A stretch of 43,686 nt of DNA from NCBI GenBank assembly GCA_964035545.1, contig CAXIUT010000013.1:1-43686 (forward strand). The letters run 5' to 3'. The notes beneath the pieces are model-generated. The model had not been told where the DNA came from. It searched no databases and was given only the letters and a program-made list of their open reading frames with translations. Of this stretch, positions 22,007 to 33,662 are shown piece after piece. The stretch's first letter is position 1, and each line of letters begins with the position of its first letter. This stretch comes from Bugula neritina. Its lineage: Eukaryota > Bryozoa > Gymnolaemata > Cheilostomatida > Bugulidae. A program made the position numbers and the translations under genes.

Positions 22007-23347
22007 ATGTAGCCCTCCAAAATTCAAACAAAAAGAACTCAAATACTAAAGAACATACGCCGCACAGAACTATAAGAAGCCTTCGCAAGCAAACGTAAAC
22101 TCTTTTTCGATAATCTATCAAACCAGCAATAAAACAAAACTCTCAACTTCATCTACCTCTATCAGTAAATATAAAATAAAAACAACATGCTTATCAATTT
22201 GAAAAAACTAGCCAACTTCCTCAACGAGTAGTAGCCCTTCAACCAATGGGATTCCCAAGGATCTGTCTGCGATGACGAGACACTTCAAAATTATATCTAC
22301 AACTTGGTCTAAAATATACTCCTCTACGTCCATAAAAACAACACCAGTGATCACGTCAATGACGTTTAGACCAGAAGAGCAGCTCTTATTGTTATCCTCA
22401 ACTGTCTTGCTGAAGATAGAGTACAAAATTAACTACTATGCACTCTTATACTTGAATTTGTCAAATAGTTCTATTTTAGTTTAGATATCTGGGGAGTAGA
22501 CCAAGAAATGGATGACTTGGGCTGGCTCATCGGCAACCTCATCGGAAAAACTCTCAATAACATACCATTCTAGTACATGCAATATTTGCTATAGTGGATT
22601 TAAGAACTAGTCGGTTGCTCTAAGACTGGAATGCTGGCCAACCTGTATAGAAATCTAGGTCTATTTTTATAACAATTTTAATATAACGGATAAATAAAAG
22701 AACAGTATAAAACCAATATCATCAATATCATAGTAAAAACTATTTAAAATAATATATCAGCATAAACACCACCTCAACTATTAGCAAAAACAGTCAAATT
22801 TGTCAATGATAAACTATACTTAGCTCTAGCTTTCTGTCCCAACTCACTAGGTGATGCAATTATTTCAAAAATAATGACTTGTCTGGGTGCTATGTCTATC
22901 TAAGTAGTAAAAAATGCTATCTATCTACTGATAACAGCTGTTGACTAACATTCAGCTAAATAAATACCCACAAAAAGAAGAGTACTATAGTCTCTTTAAA
23001 GAATCAGATTATCAATAGTCTAGCACTATTGTTTAAAGCTAATGCAATTATTGATGATTCGTTAGACAAAAATAAAAAGACTACTACTAAAATTCTTTTT
23101 CCATCTTGTTTCTTCATAGTCTGTCAATAATATGTTTATCATTGCTGCCTTAGTAGGAGGAGGACTCGAAGAAGATATCAAATCTTTGATCAACTATCGC
23201 TAAAGAGATTAGTAAACTGCTCAGGATTGCATCCACCTGGCCTGTAGAATCAACAGACTCAGCAACGGAAGATACTTTGAACAACTTCTAGAATAACTAT
23301 AGTTGAAAAGTACAACAGAGTCATAAAAATAAGAATAAAGCCTTTGA
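22007..23347 (+). CDS. armadillo-like helical repeat protein, importin-alpha-like N terminus
   Basis: 446 residues, single exon, 33 bp after the previous stop. The first 35 residues (KIQTKRTQILKNIRRTELEE then AFASKRK) are basic and resemble the importin-beta-binding arrangement of importin alpha. The rest is made of helix pairs with armadillo flavour (RRAALIVILNCLAEDRVQN, DDLGWLIGNLIGKTLNN, VEHYCLKLMQLLMIR) and ends in an acidic tail, also seen in importin alpha. The Trp/Asn ladder of a bona fide importin alpha is weak, so the assignment as a nuclear transport receptor is a suggestion only. Confidence 0.72.
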
Positions 23348-23420
23348 TACTTTTCATACTTTTCATACTTATCTTTCTTATCATACTTATCATACTTATC
23401 ATACTTATCATACTTATCAA
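23348..23420. repeat. 9-bp CATACTTAT-type minisatellite
   Basis: Short tandem copies of ATACTTATC, with a few TTTC variants, fill the spacer between the armadillo-like gene and SF3B5. No coding potential seen. Confidence 0.85.
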
Positions 23421-23450
23421 TGCTATTAATATTATATATATTTATAAGAG

Positions 23451-23717
23451 ATGAACTAAAGGTTTACCTATCACACTCAAATGGAACACAGAAACCAACG
23501 ATACACAGGTACTGGAAATGCAGATCTTTCTAAATGGTAGTATGGAACCAACCTCAGAAGAGATGCTCTCTCCTCGCATGTCTCCCACTTCAGCAGAATG
23601 CTTTACTTTTCAGCAGTCTAGAACTAATCGATCAGCAGATTAAAGAATAGAATGCTTGAAGAAATGCTGCAACCTTGTGGGCCTCCCCCTCCAGCTAAAA
23701 AGAAAGGATAATTTTGA
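23451..23717 (+). CDS. SF3B5: splicing factor 3B subunit 5
   Basis: 88 residues, single exon; human SF3B5 (SF3b10) has 86. It is a small core subunit of the SF3b complex of U2 snRNP, which recognises the intron branch site. Colinear over its whole length: MNERFTYHTQMEHRNQRYTG, TGNADLSKWEYG, HVSHFSRMLYFSAVENES, LEEMLQPCGPPPP. The Glu of KWE is TAG, and both Glu of the VENES block are TAG and TAA, three positions nearly invariant as Glu in the family. The start at 23451, not the later ATG at 23481, gives the conserved N terminus. The stop is 32 bp from the stop of the convergent surface-protein gene. Confidence 0.97.
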
Positions 23718-23749
23718 TAGTTCATATGGTGAATGCAAGAATATATAGA

Positions 23750-26700
23750 TCACTAGAATTATTTTAGTTTGCGATCTCTCTTTACTCGATACTTCTTCCT
23801 TCTCAGCTAGTTGAGACCCTCTGTAGTACTGATAGCATTCTTTTAGTTAGTTTATATCTTTTACTTGATAGGCTCAATATTGACAGTATTGATTGAAAGG
23901 TTGGGCTATTGATAGTTCATCAAAGAAGCTTAGTTTATCCAAGTGGTTGATTGTTTTGTTGATTTTCCTTTATTATCTTGTATTTTATCTTACAACTATT
24001 CATTCAGGTTATCGATAGTTGCCTCTATGTTATCATTTTATTTATTTTTGCCCAAAACCTCTTGAGATTGTTAATTGGCAACAACATTTTATTCCCTTTT
24101 CAAACACTTAGTTCCATAGACCATATACAAAAATATAACGATAGCCAGCCCAATAAATCCAAAAATTTGAAAATAGTTCAAAATCAACAAACCAACAGCC
24201 ACGTCCATCCTCTCACCTTACGCTTTGAATATAGAAATAGCTAAGACTATCAATTGAAGCATATATAAGAGCTAGTATATTCTGATAAATATTTTAATGT
24301 AGAAAGGATAAGGACAGTAACAAAAACTATATAACACCCATATACCAAATATAGCTAAAGCCGATCCGATCTGCAGTTGAGAATCATAAGAAAACACAAC
24401 CAATAACATACCAACAAGCATGGATCGTAGCACCATGAAAGGTAGGTAGAGTCGAGATAGACTATACTTTTTATTTTTTTGTTAAAAACAAAACCAAAGA
24501 ACCATACATTTTTTACTTGAAACTGAATCAGCTTTAAACCTAATGCAAGCTATAAACAATCGAATCAGATAGATAAGATAGTATAAAACTATAAAAATAG
24601 AAAGAATTAATTTCAAATAGTTTATTTATTAATTCTGTCCTATTATTATTTTGAATGAGGCAGTAGCATAGACTGATATTTCATTTATTGTCAAAATATA
24701 CAATACTATTATAACAGACTATTGAAATATAGAAGTTACCATTGACAATATTTTATAGTAGTTGTCTGATCTATCCTTAGTTCTGGCTACTATACATCCT
24801 AATACTATCCCCAAGAACCATAACAAAACAGTCAAAATAAAAATAACCAAAAACCAATCAAAAAGATATTGCCAATTACCACCCCTCATAAACAATGACT
24901 ACAACTATTGTGTGTTACTATAGACCAACAATCTACTACTATCATCATTTACTTTGTTTAAAAAGGTACTAGGTGAGGTATAACGATAGTGTTCAAGTAC
25001 TCTATCGCTTTGACCAACAGCTGACGAGTTTAAATAGTAAAAATTGCCATATTATTGTTGGTAGTATATTGTAAATAATGCAGAAAAACCATTCAAACAT
25101 AATATGCTACTAACTCCACTCAAATATGTCACACCATTACTCATAGAAATCAAAATCTAATTTGCCTTTTACAAATGCTCATAACTCTATCTATCGCAAC
25201 TGCCATCGCCCAAGTCAACAGATCCTGACCAACATTCACAATATCCACTTACAGCCATCGAAGAACGATCTCCTCGGTATTGAGAACAAGCAATACATGA
25301 ACTGAAACTCGAGGAAGTACAAGTTTTACAGTTAGGATGGCATTACTGTTCTATTTGCTGTTAATCTAAGTAAAAGCCAATAGTAATGCATGCACTTTCC
25401 ATAGAAAGAAAATATCCAGAATTGCAACTTAGACATGCACTATCTAAACAGGTAGAACAACGAGATTAGCAAGTAATACAGGCAGAATTAGATAAATAGT
25501 ATCCTTAGGGACAACTTGATAAACACTGACCATTGTGATAAATAAAGTTATCCAAACAACTCAAACAACCAAGAGACGTTAGGTTAGTACAAGTCCCACA
25601 AGGATAAATACAAGCAACACATCTAAAAGATATCAATATGTGAGTATTATCAGTCGGACAACTAGATACACAAAGCTAATTCCTCAAATAACTACCTGAC
25701 ATACAAGACAAACATTTAACCTTTGAACGATATACACAAGAAGTACAGTTTTGAGGACAAGTCTAGCAAATGGCATTGATAGCGTATGTTCCAGAGGGAC
25801 AACTGCCCCAACAAGACCCATTGGTCATCAAATAAAAAGGATTTAGGCATGAAGTACATACAGATAGCGAAGAACAAGTCAAACAGTAACCACTGCAAGA
25901 TACGCATTGACCAGATAGAGGATATGTTGTGTTGGGGCAAGTAGTAACGCAATACCCTTCATAAGAGTATACTGGACATGCTGTAACTGTTGTACACGAA
26001 GATCCGATCAAAGAATAACCAGAAATACATGATGTGCAATCCAAAATAGTTCCATTATTGCAAGTAGAACAAGGAAATGTGCATGGCTGGCAAGTACCAT
26101 CATCATAGTATCCACTATCACATTCACAACTGGTAGTACTAGGAGCATATGTTCTAAAAGTACCTGAATAGCAACTAAGACACTATGTATCTAGAGCACC
26201 TGTGCAAGTTTGACAACTACTATGGCAACTAACACAGTGTAGAGTACTATTTTGATATTTACCTGTTGGACAGACACAAGAGGATCCTGATAGCACAGTT
26301 CCAAATCCAATATTACAAGACAAACAGCTAGAAGCAGTAACATTGCAAGTCTGACAGTTGCTATCACAAGCAGAACAAACTAAACCATTCAAGTAGAATC
26401 CATTGCTGCAAAAGCATTGATAGTTGTTCAAATAACTACCAGAATGGCAAGCAGTGCAATTGGTCGAGATCACACTGCAAGTCTGACATAAAAGAGAACA
26501 AACTGTACATACTTGAGATGATTAGTAATAACCTGTTTTGCATGGACATGAATTTAAAGTCAAATTTCTAAAAGCAACACAAGATAGACATTCATTGTCA
26601 TTTCCACCAGAACATGTCTGACAGGAATAGTGACATATTTCACATATAGGATTAGTACCATTGTTGTAGTATCCTGACATGCATGGACACTCTAATTTCA

Positions 26701-29700
26701 CTGAATCCCAACTCCGAAACAATGAACTATCGCAAGATAGACATTGTGAATAATATTGACATCTCAAACAGGAATAAGAACATGATAGACAAGTTGTCTG
26801 ACTGCCATCATCGTAGTAACCAGTATCACATGGACAAGTATTATTGGCTTGAATTGTTCTAAATGAAAGCAAAGGGCATGACAAACAGTAAGTACTAGTA
26901 TTTGAACAAGATTAACAAGTATAGGAGCATTGACTGCATGTGATTCCGCCGTTATCGAAGTACTGGCTCAAACATGGACAAGAATTGGCAGAAAAGTATC
27001 TATTAACTCCAGAATAGCAAGAAGTGCAATTAGTACTAATAGTATCACAAGTTTGACAAGAAGAACTACAATTTTAACACAATCCAGAACTATTTTAGAA
27101 TGTACCATTTTTACACAAACAATCATTATTGGATAAAATTCTAGTAGAATCACAAGACAAACAAAAACCTGGCAACCCACTACAAGTCAAACAGACAAAA
27201 GAACAAAGCTGACAAGAATCCAAATTAACAACATCGAAATAACCAATTAAGCAATCACAACTATAAGAAGTAGTCAGTCCTCGATTGAGAGTGGCATTGC
27301 ATGATGTGCAATTAGTCGATAACCCAGAACAAGTTAGACATTTAGAAGAACATGAAGAGCAGATAACAGGACCAGAATCATAGTAACCATCAATACAGAT
27401 ACAATTCCCATTTGGTGAATATACCAGTGTTCTAAAATACAGAGATTGACAGGATGTGCAATTAGTTGATACTGTACTACAACTAGAACAACTAGACAAA
27501 CATGGTTGACAGGTAGTCGATATGCCATCGTCGTAGTATCCGACATAACAAATGCACTAACCCGTAGATAGAGTTCGATTTGCTGTACAAGATAGACAAG
27601 TCGAAGAGGTGATTCCCGAGCAAGTCGCACAGGAATGGTGACAACTAGAACAACTACCATTGCTATATACATCTACATATCCATTGCTATCACATAGACA
27701 ACTAGTTCCAGCATGGAAACGACCTGACTCGCTGTGACAGCTATCGCAACTAGAAGAATTTATAGAACATGTCAAACAAGAGGAATCGCATTGCTGACAA
27801 ATAGCAGTGTTCACTTATACATAACCAGATTGGCAATCACAACTTGTCGTCAATGAATTAAACAATCTATGGTTGACTGAACTGCATGTCAAACAGTCGA
27901 ATTATGTCCCATTCGAACAAGTTGAACAGTAACTATGGCAAGCTACACACACATCGTTATGATCATAGTAATTGCTAGGACATAAACAAGTCGAAACTGT
28001 TAAAGTTCTCATCATTCCGCTCACACAACTGAGACAATTGCTATTCAGTGGTCCATTACAAGTCATACAGGTAGGATAGCATGTTTGACATTGAGCAGTA
28101 GAAGCCTAGTAGTATCCAGCATCACAGGGACAAGTATTATCAGTACTATTATGAGTCCTGAAATTAGTAGCATTACAACTCAGACAATTAGTACTTGAAC
28201 TCCAACATGTGTGACAAGAATATTGGCAACTATCGCACATCTATGAAGAAGTGCCGTTATCGTAGTACGTATCCATGCATCCACAAGTATAATTTCCTAA
28301 TATTTGACGATGCATGCTAGAATTACATGACAGACAGTTAGATGACCATTTATTAAAACAGGTCCCAGTCCCACAGCTATAGGCACAGCTGCTGCAAGTT
28401 TAAGCTCCTGTATCATAATGCCCAGGAGTACAAGGACAAGTATTTCCACTTAACACTCTCTCTTGACTGGCCTAACAACTCAAGCAGCTCGCAGCAGTTG
28501 GACCAGAACAAGTTTTACAAGTGTACTAGCAAGCAGGACAGATAAGACTGCTACCGTCATCATAGAATCCACCTCCAACATCACACTCACAAACACTACC
28601 ATTCAACACTCTATTCTGACCATTATGACAAGCCGTGCAAGTAGTAGCAGTTGTTATGCATTGGAAGCAAGTAGCATCGCAGAGCTAGCAATAACGTGTT
28701 GCATTGGCAAATTGACCAATACTGCCATTGCAGTTGTCATTGCATCGCCAGTGATTATACATGTAGTATCGATTGGGAGCGATATCAGGGCAGAAGTAGT
28801 TTTGCAGGGTGACATAGGTATAAACCAAATTATAATTATTATCTAGATTTCCTGTAAACTAAGCAGTAACAACCATTTTGGTATAATCTCTGCCTAAAGA
28901 AGTTATATCGAATGCCACCTTAGTTGAACTATCTCCCACCCATTCAGCTAGTATCCTATCAACTCCAATAAAAAACATCTCACTGTTATAAGGAGCATCG
29001 ATAGTGGTATAAGTTTGAGCTGTTTTGAAAGTATGTGACGAAGATTTGGTTCCACAAGTACTTAAAAATGCACAACCAATCGACGAACGTCCATAAGTTA
29101 TACGCTGATGATGCTGATCGGCATTTGCAATAGAAGGTTAAAAAACTACTATATAGAATGAAACAAAAGACAACTCTATCTCCCCGTAGGCAGTTATGTT
29201 AAACTACAGATATGTAGTGTACCATTTAACCGGCACAACAGCCACACCCAAGTATGTCTAATTATACAAATTTACACTACCTACGCTTCTAACATCGAAT
29301 CCCGAAAGAGTAACCAACCCATGGGGATTAACTTTAGTAGAATAGCTAAAAGTATCTTAAAAACATCTACATTCCAGGAAACAAGTATCGCCTGCCATTG
29401 AAGAATCATAGACCGAATCAGTCGAACCTAGATAGAAAATACAATACTAAAGGTATATTCTAGATAATGCATTTCGAAATAGGGACTGTATGATACAATA
29501 TAACTAATTCTCAAAATATTGATAGGTTCTTTATTGTTATTGACTCTCACAGATATCCTCAAGGCACTACTGTTTAAACTGACTATCTACATCCTGAATC
29601 CATGCTTTTCTTGCTCAAATTCATAGTCTACACCCGCGATGGCCAAAGATGCATTCAAAGATGGTGTCGACATCCCCCAGTTATAAGTTACCACGTATGT

Positions 29701-29850
29701 TGTTGTTGACGTAAATGCAGATGATATTATATAAACTAGACCTGTCTGATAGGTTGGATCTGGTTGGATAGGAGTGCCCACTACTACTCCTGATTGGCAC
29801 ACTTTCAATAATATACAAAGAAGTAGAAAGAATGCTTTTAGTTTAATCAT
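23750..29850 (-). CDS. large cysteine-rich membrane protein with growth-factor-receptor-like repeats
   Basis: 2,026 residues with one 20-nt intron at 29428-29447; total length is an exact multiple of three with it removed. Order: a signal peptide (MIKLKAFFLLLCILLKVCQS); an N-terminal beta-rich domain of about 330 residues with Asn-glycosylation sites; then from about 28810 to 25200 over twenty modules of the form CxCxxGYYDDGxxxxCxxC, Cx3CxxC, CxSC (furin-like/EGF-like, GFR Cys-rich type); then a stalk and several transmembrane helices (for example DWFLVIFILTVLLWFLGIV) and a basic cytoplasmic tail ending RVKRDRKLKEFE. Ciliates carry large families of such surface proteins; ligands are unknown. 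Some modules have GYYE for GYYD, written with TAA/TAG. The start is 56 bp from array 3. Confidence 0.88.
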
Positions 29851-29906
29851 TAGAGGTATTATTATGATTTAGTTATATATAATTATTTCAAAATAGTAAC
29901 GATGTT

Positions 29907-29968
29907 GGGGTTGGGGTTGGGGTTGGGGTTGGGGTTGGGGTTGGGGTTGGGGTTGGGTTGGGGTTGGG
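29907..29968 (+). repeat. interstitial telomere array 3, G4T2, one irregular unit
   Basis: About ten GGGGTT units with one GGGTT unit near 29954, ending at GGGAC. Same orientation as the right-end telomere. The cysteine-rich protein gene starts 56 bp to the left; to the right a plus-strand frame is open from the first base. Confidence 0.96.
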
Positions 29969-31491
29969 ACAACCACCTACACTTCTCAACCAAACAGTCT
30001 ACCATCCAACGCGCCAACTCTCTCAGAAAGATAAGCTCACTTCAACCAACTTTTACCCCAACTATAAACTAAATTCCCTTTGAAATATACCCATAACGTA
30101 TGAAAACCTAAGTATCAAAGCAACAAATAGTATAGCGTTTGCTTGACGACAGAAGAGAAAAGGCCTAGAGTTTAAGAGCAGAAAAAGCCAAGATAGATGA
30201 TGTAAATTGTACAAGATATTGTACATTTCAGCCATAAATAAACTACTAGTCAAAAAGAATAGCTAATCAAGAACCAAAATCAATAAAATAAACTCATCTA
30301 AGACTATATTAATAAGGAATATCAAAGATAAAAAATAGTTAGTGTACTAATATAACAGAATAATATAAATAAAATTGTACATTCCAGCCTAACATCAATA
30401 AATAAAAAAGTAACGACGATAATTTGACTCCTATCTATCACAGATTGTAATAAATAATAAAAACAAAGAAAGAGTATATGAAAAAATTACAAGGATAGCA
30501 CTATGAGTAATAACTAAAAACAAAGCCTGAGATAAATCAGAAATCAAAGGAATTGATATAGACTAAATAAAATTTCAAAAAAAATGTACTATAAAGATTA
30601 TTTACACATCTAAAATAAAAAAACAATAGACTATAAATATTAACATAATAAAAGAAATAATAGATCAGTAAACAATGCACCTTTAAACCTTAAATAAATT
30701 ATAATTCACTAGCACTATCAGATGATAATTTCATCTAAAGACAATAAAAATAAGCATAAAATAAAAAATAAAAAATATTGCATCTTAAATAACTAGAATA
30801 GAATACTTTTCAACCTACTATTAATAAGTTGTCTAATTTGCTAATATAGTCATAAAGAATCGATTAAACACAGTAAGATAAAGTTGAAAGGCTACATAAA
30901 TAACCACTAAATTAAAGAAAAATATAAATATAAAAGAAAAAATAATAAATATATAAGAATTGTACATTTCGACCTTAAATAAACTAATTTTCTAAAAATG
31001 TAAAAGGAATTCCTCACTCACATCGATGCCAATGCCACCCCAAAGAATAAAATTATCATTTTCACCCTTAAATAAATCAAAAATCAAGATAAATAGCTCA
31101 AAAACCAAGAAATAAATAATAAGGAGTAACAACAGAACAAGCTAGATTATAACTATAATATAGATAAATGAAATAATGCACATTTAAACCTAAAACTTTT
31201 GGAAATAGCTATAGAAATAACAATAAAAAAACATAGCTTAAAAACATACCAGGATCTCAAGCCTATACCTCCAGAATTTAAAAAGCAAAATTGAAAAAGA
31301 AATAATAAGAATAAATCAAAAGTAAATTATTCTAAATCGACAAAAGATACGTATAAAGAAAATAAACAAGACCTGAACCATTTAGGTTAAGCACAGGAAT
31401 AAACAATAAATAAAAAATAAAATAAAATGTTGAAGAATAATTTAAAAAATTACATCCTTTCAGACCATAAATCATTGATAAAATTAGATGA
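29968..31491 (+). CDS. CTFxPEIN-repeat protein, 5' end cut by array 3
   Basis: The region looks non-coding under any code that stops at TAA/TAG, but with those as Glu there is a single frame of over 500 codons to TGA at 31489. It contains a repeated motif: FTPTIN, CTFQPEIN, CTFQPNIN, CTFKPEIN, NTFQPTIN, CTFRPEIN, YHFHPEIN, CTFKPKTF and a last HPFRPEI near the end, separated by charged helical linkers (ERLLDDRREKAESLRAEKAK). Motifs of the CTFxPxIN kind recur in protist proteins, often linked to cilia or the cytoskeleton; the function is unknown. No ATG lies between the array and 30100, and coding character (with one repeat) starts before it, so the 5' end is missing or the start is 30100. Confidence 0.78.
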
Positions 31492-31820
31492 TTTGCATAA
31501 CTACCCTTATATTCTTTTATGCCCTTTGATACTATCATATTTTAACATCAAATAAGTATTCATAAATCTTATCAATATATTTTATTTTATTTGATTATTA
31601 GAAGTCAACTACTTTTTTAAATATTGTGATAGAAATATTCAATATTTCATAATTATTCATATTTTATCATTTTGAACTGATAAGTAGCCTAATATCATTG
31701 AGTAGATTGATATCTACTGATATGAGTCCATCATAATTATTATTTTTATTACTAGTAATTTTTAATGCTACTGTTTGATAGTTTAAACCCGATTTCTATT
31801 TTTTTCTATATAATTTAAAA
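31492..31820. other. AT-rich intergenic spacer
   Basis: About 330 bp, over 75% A+T with many TATT/ATAA runs. No frame or RNA gene supported. It presumably holds the terminator of the gene to the left and the promoter of the secreted-protein gene to the right. Confidence 0.6.
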
Positions 31821-32717
31821 ATGAAAGCAATACTTCTCACTCTCTGCCTCACTTCTCTGGCACTCAGCAACCTAGTTTCCCTCACAGCTGTCTGCCCAGA
31901 CCACCAAGTCATCAGCTCCTAAGGGCAATGCATCCAACCTGTTTTCATCAGAGGATGTTAAACATATCTAAGCGAACAAGAATGTGATACCTGCATCGGT
32001 GGTAACATATCAATTTATTCAGGATTTGAAGTTAAATAAGGAAAATGTGTCTAGAAAGCTGGATAGATGAGAATCGCCCTTCCCATCTTTGATGGCTGCC
32101 TTTAAAGTGATAGAAATTCTTGCACCAAATGCGCTATGGGCTTTAGAAAGCTTGAAGGAAAGTGTGTTTAAGGTATTAAATACTGCACTGAATACAATGA
32201 AGAAGGTCAATGCTCTAAATGCCAACCTCAATATTCTTTGATGTTTGGAAGTTGCAGACATAACTACATGTTAGGTTGCAAAGTTTAACAAAACGATCAT
32301 ACCTGCTTGGAATGCAACTGGCCTTTCCATCTAGAAAACGGACAATGCATCATTCCTCACTGCAAACTCTACAATGACTATGGTTGTTATGCTTGTTAAT
32401 GCGGATTTTTCATCAACAAAAAGAGCTATTGTGAAAAGATGGCCGATGGATGTCTTAAATACTACAGATAAAAATGTGTAAAATGTCTTCCTCACTTTAC
32501 TCTCAACGAAGGATCCTGTTCAATCGATGGCTGTCTCCACGCAGAAAAAGGAGTGTGCTTTACTTGTAAAAAAGAATACGATCTTAAAGAGGGAAGCTGT
32601 TTCTTCAAGAACTGCTTAAGTTGGGAGAACGATACCTGTCGAGTTTGCAAATAAGGGTTCAACTTGGTAAAAGGTCAATGCGAAAAAGCAACCAAAAGGT
32701 TTGTGTGTACAGAATGA
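31821..32717 (+). CDS. secreted cysteine-rich protein
   Basis: 298 residues, single exon. A clear signal peptide (MKAILLTLCLTSLALSNLVS) is followed by about seven modules of roughly 40 residues of the pattern DGCLxxxxxxCxKCxxxFxLxxGxC (for example NSCTKCAMGFRKLEGKC; EKCVKCLPHFTLNEGSC; GVCFTCKKEYDLKEGSC). There is no transmembrane segment or GPI-like hydrophobic tail, so it is probably secreted or stored in granules or vacuoles. Spacing of Cys is simpler than in the large surface protein at 23750-29850, but both belong to the Cys-rich repeat proteins expanded in ciliates. Specific function not known. Confidence 0.88.
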
Positions 32718-32781
32718 TCTGATATTGATTAGAACTTATGATAATAAATATGAGATGAAATTATGATAATAAATATATGAG

Positions 32782-33426
32782 ATGAACTCTATTAACAAAA
32801 GAATAGTACATATCGATCAAGGAGTTATGTAACTCATCTATAAAACAAAGCCAAGCAGAACCTTTCAGTATCACCACATCCCTTTCAAAAGAAAAAATAC
32901 AAAAGCTAAAACAACCTTATCAAACTATCAAAAATAATCAATGAATGTGACTTCTCACTGGTCTTATAGAAGAAAATCAGACAGAAGCACAAGAATATCT
33001 ACTCAACCTCTATACCCTCATCACTAATCAGCTCAACTAGATGAGACTCTAACAAGCCATATGACATCAACATAGAGTTGTTTTAATTTCAACCCGACAG
33101 TTAAAACTAAAGACAGTCGCAGATAAAGTGATAAGAATGAGATTTATGGTAGAATAAAACAATTCAATCGACAACTCATGAGCAGAATATATAATATTGA
33201 ACCAAATATCACTTAAAACTACCTGAACAATTCTCATATTGAACATAAATCAAGTATATACGAGAAATAATACAAAAAGTAAGAAGATTTAAGTAAAACT
33301 GCTTGCCAAACTGAATTGAGATGGACTTAGAAGTAAAAATAAATAAGACATGGACCAAACCTGCCTGGTTCAGGACTATCAAATAAAAAGATAAATAATA
33401 TACTTAAAATAAGAACAACAAATTGA
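32782..33426 (+). CDS. hypothetical protein, basic and Ser/Thr-rich
   Basis: A frame of 214 codons free of TGA from the ATG at 32782. It is rich in Lys/Arg/Ser/Thr/His in the first half (FQYHHIPFKRKNTKAK) and has an acidic/basic helical stretch later (SIYEKEYKKEEDLSK). No domain is recognised. It is accepted because it stays open six times longer than expected and ends in a natural TGA, but shadow frames exist, so confidence is moderate. Confidence 0.5.
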
Positions 33427-33662
33427 AGACTTTTCATTTGAAACATCAACGTTCAAAGACTTATTCAACCACAAAACCTGATATAAAAAAATTATGTTAA
33501 AAATATTAGTTTTAACCTTGGTAAGCACAGTAAGATAAAGAACTATCATAATGCTGAAATAAATATCCGTAAATATGATCTTATTCTTGATAAATAAATA
33601 TTATTATTATTATTGGATTGATAAAGAAACCTTATTTAAATAAATCAAAATTCTAATTAAGA

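Noticed and set aside
26930-28846. Plus-strand Ser/Thr-rich frames
   Set aside because: They are the reverse complement of the cysteine-rich repeat modules on the minus strand.
29968-31491. Non-coding satellite or small-RNA array based on the dispersed 25-bp motif
   Set aside because: All copies share one TGA-free frame and become the same peptide motif, so a repeat protein explains them better.
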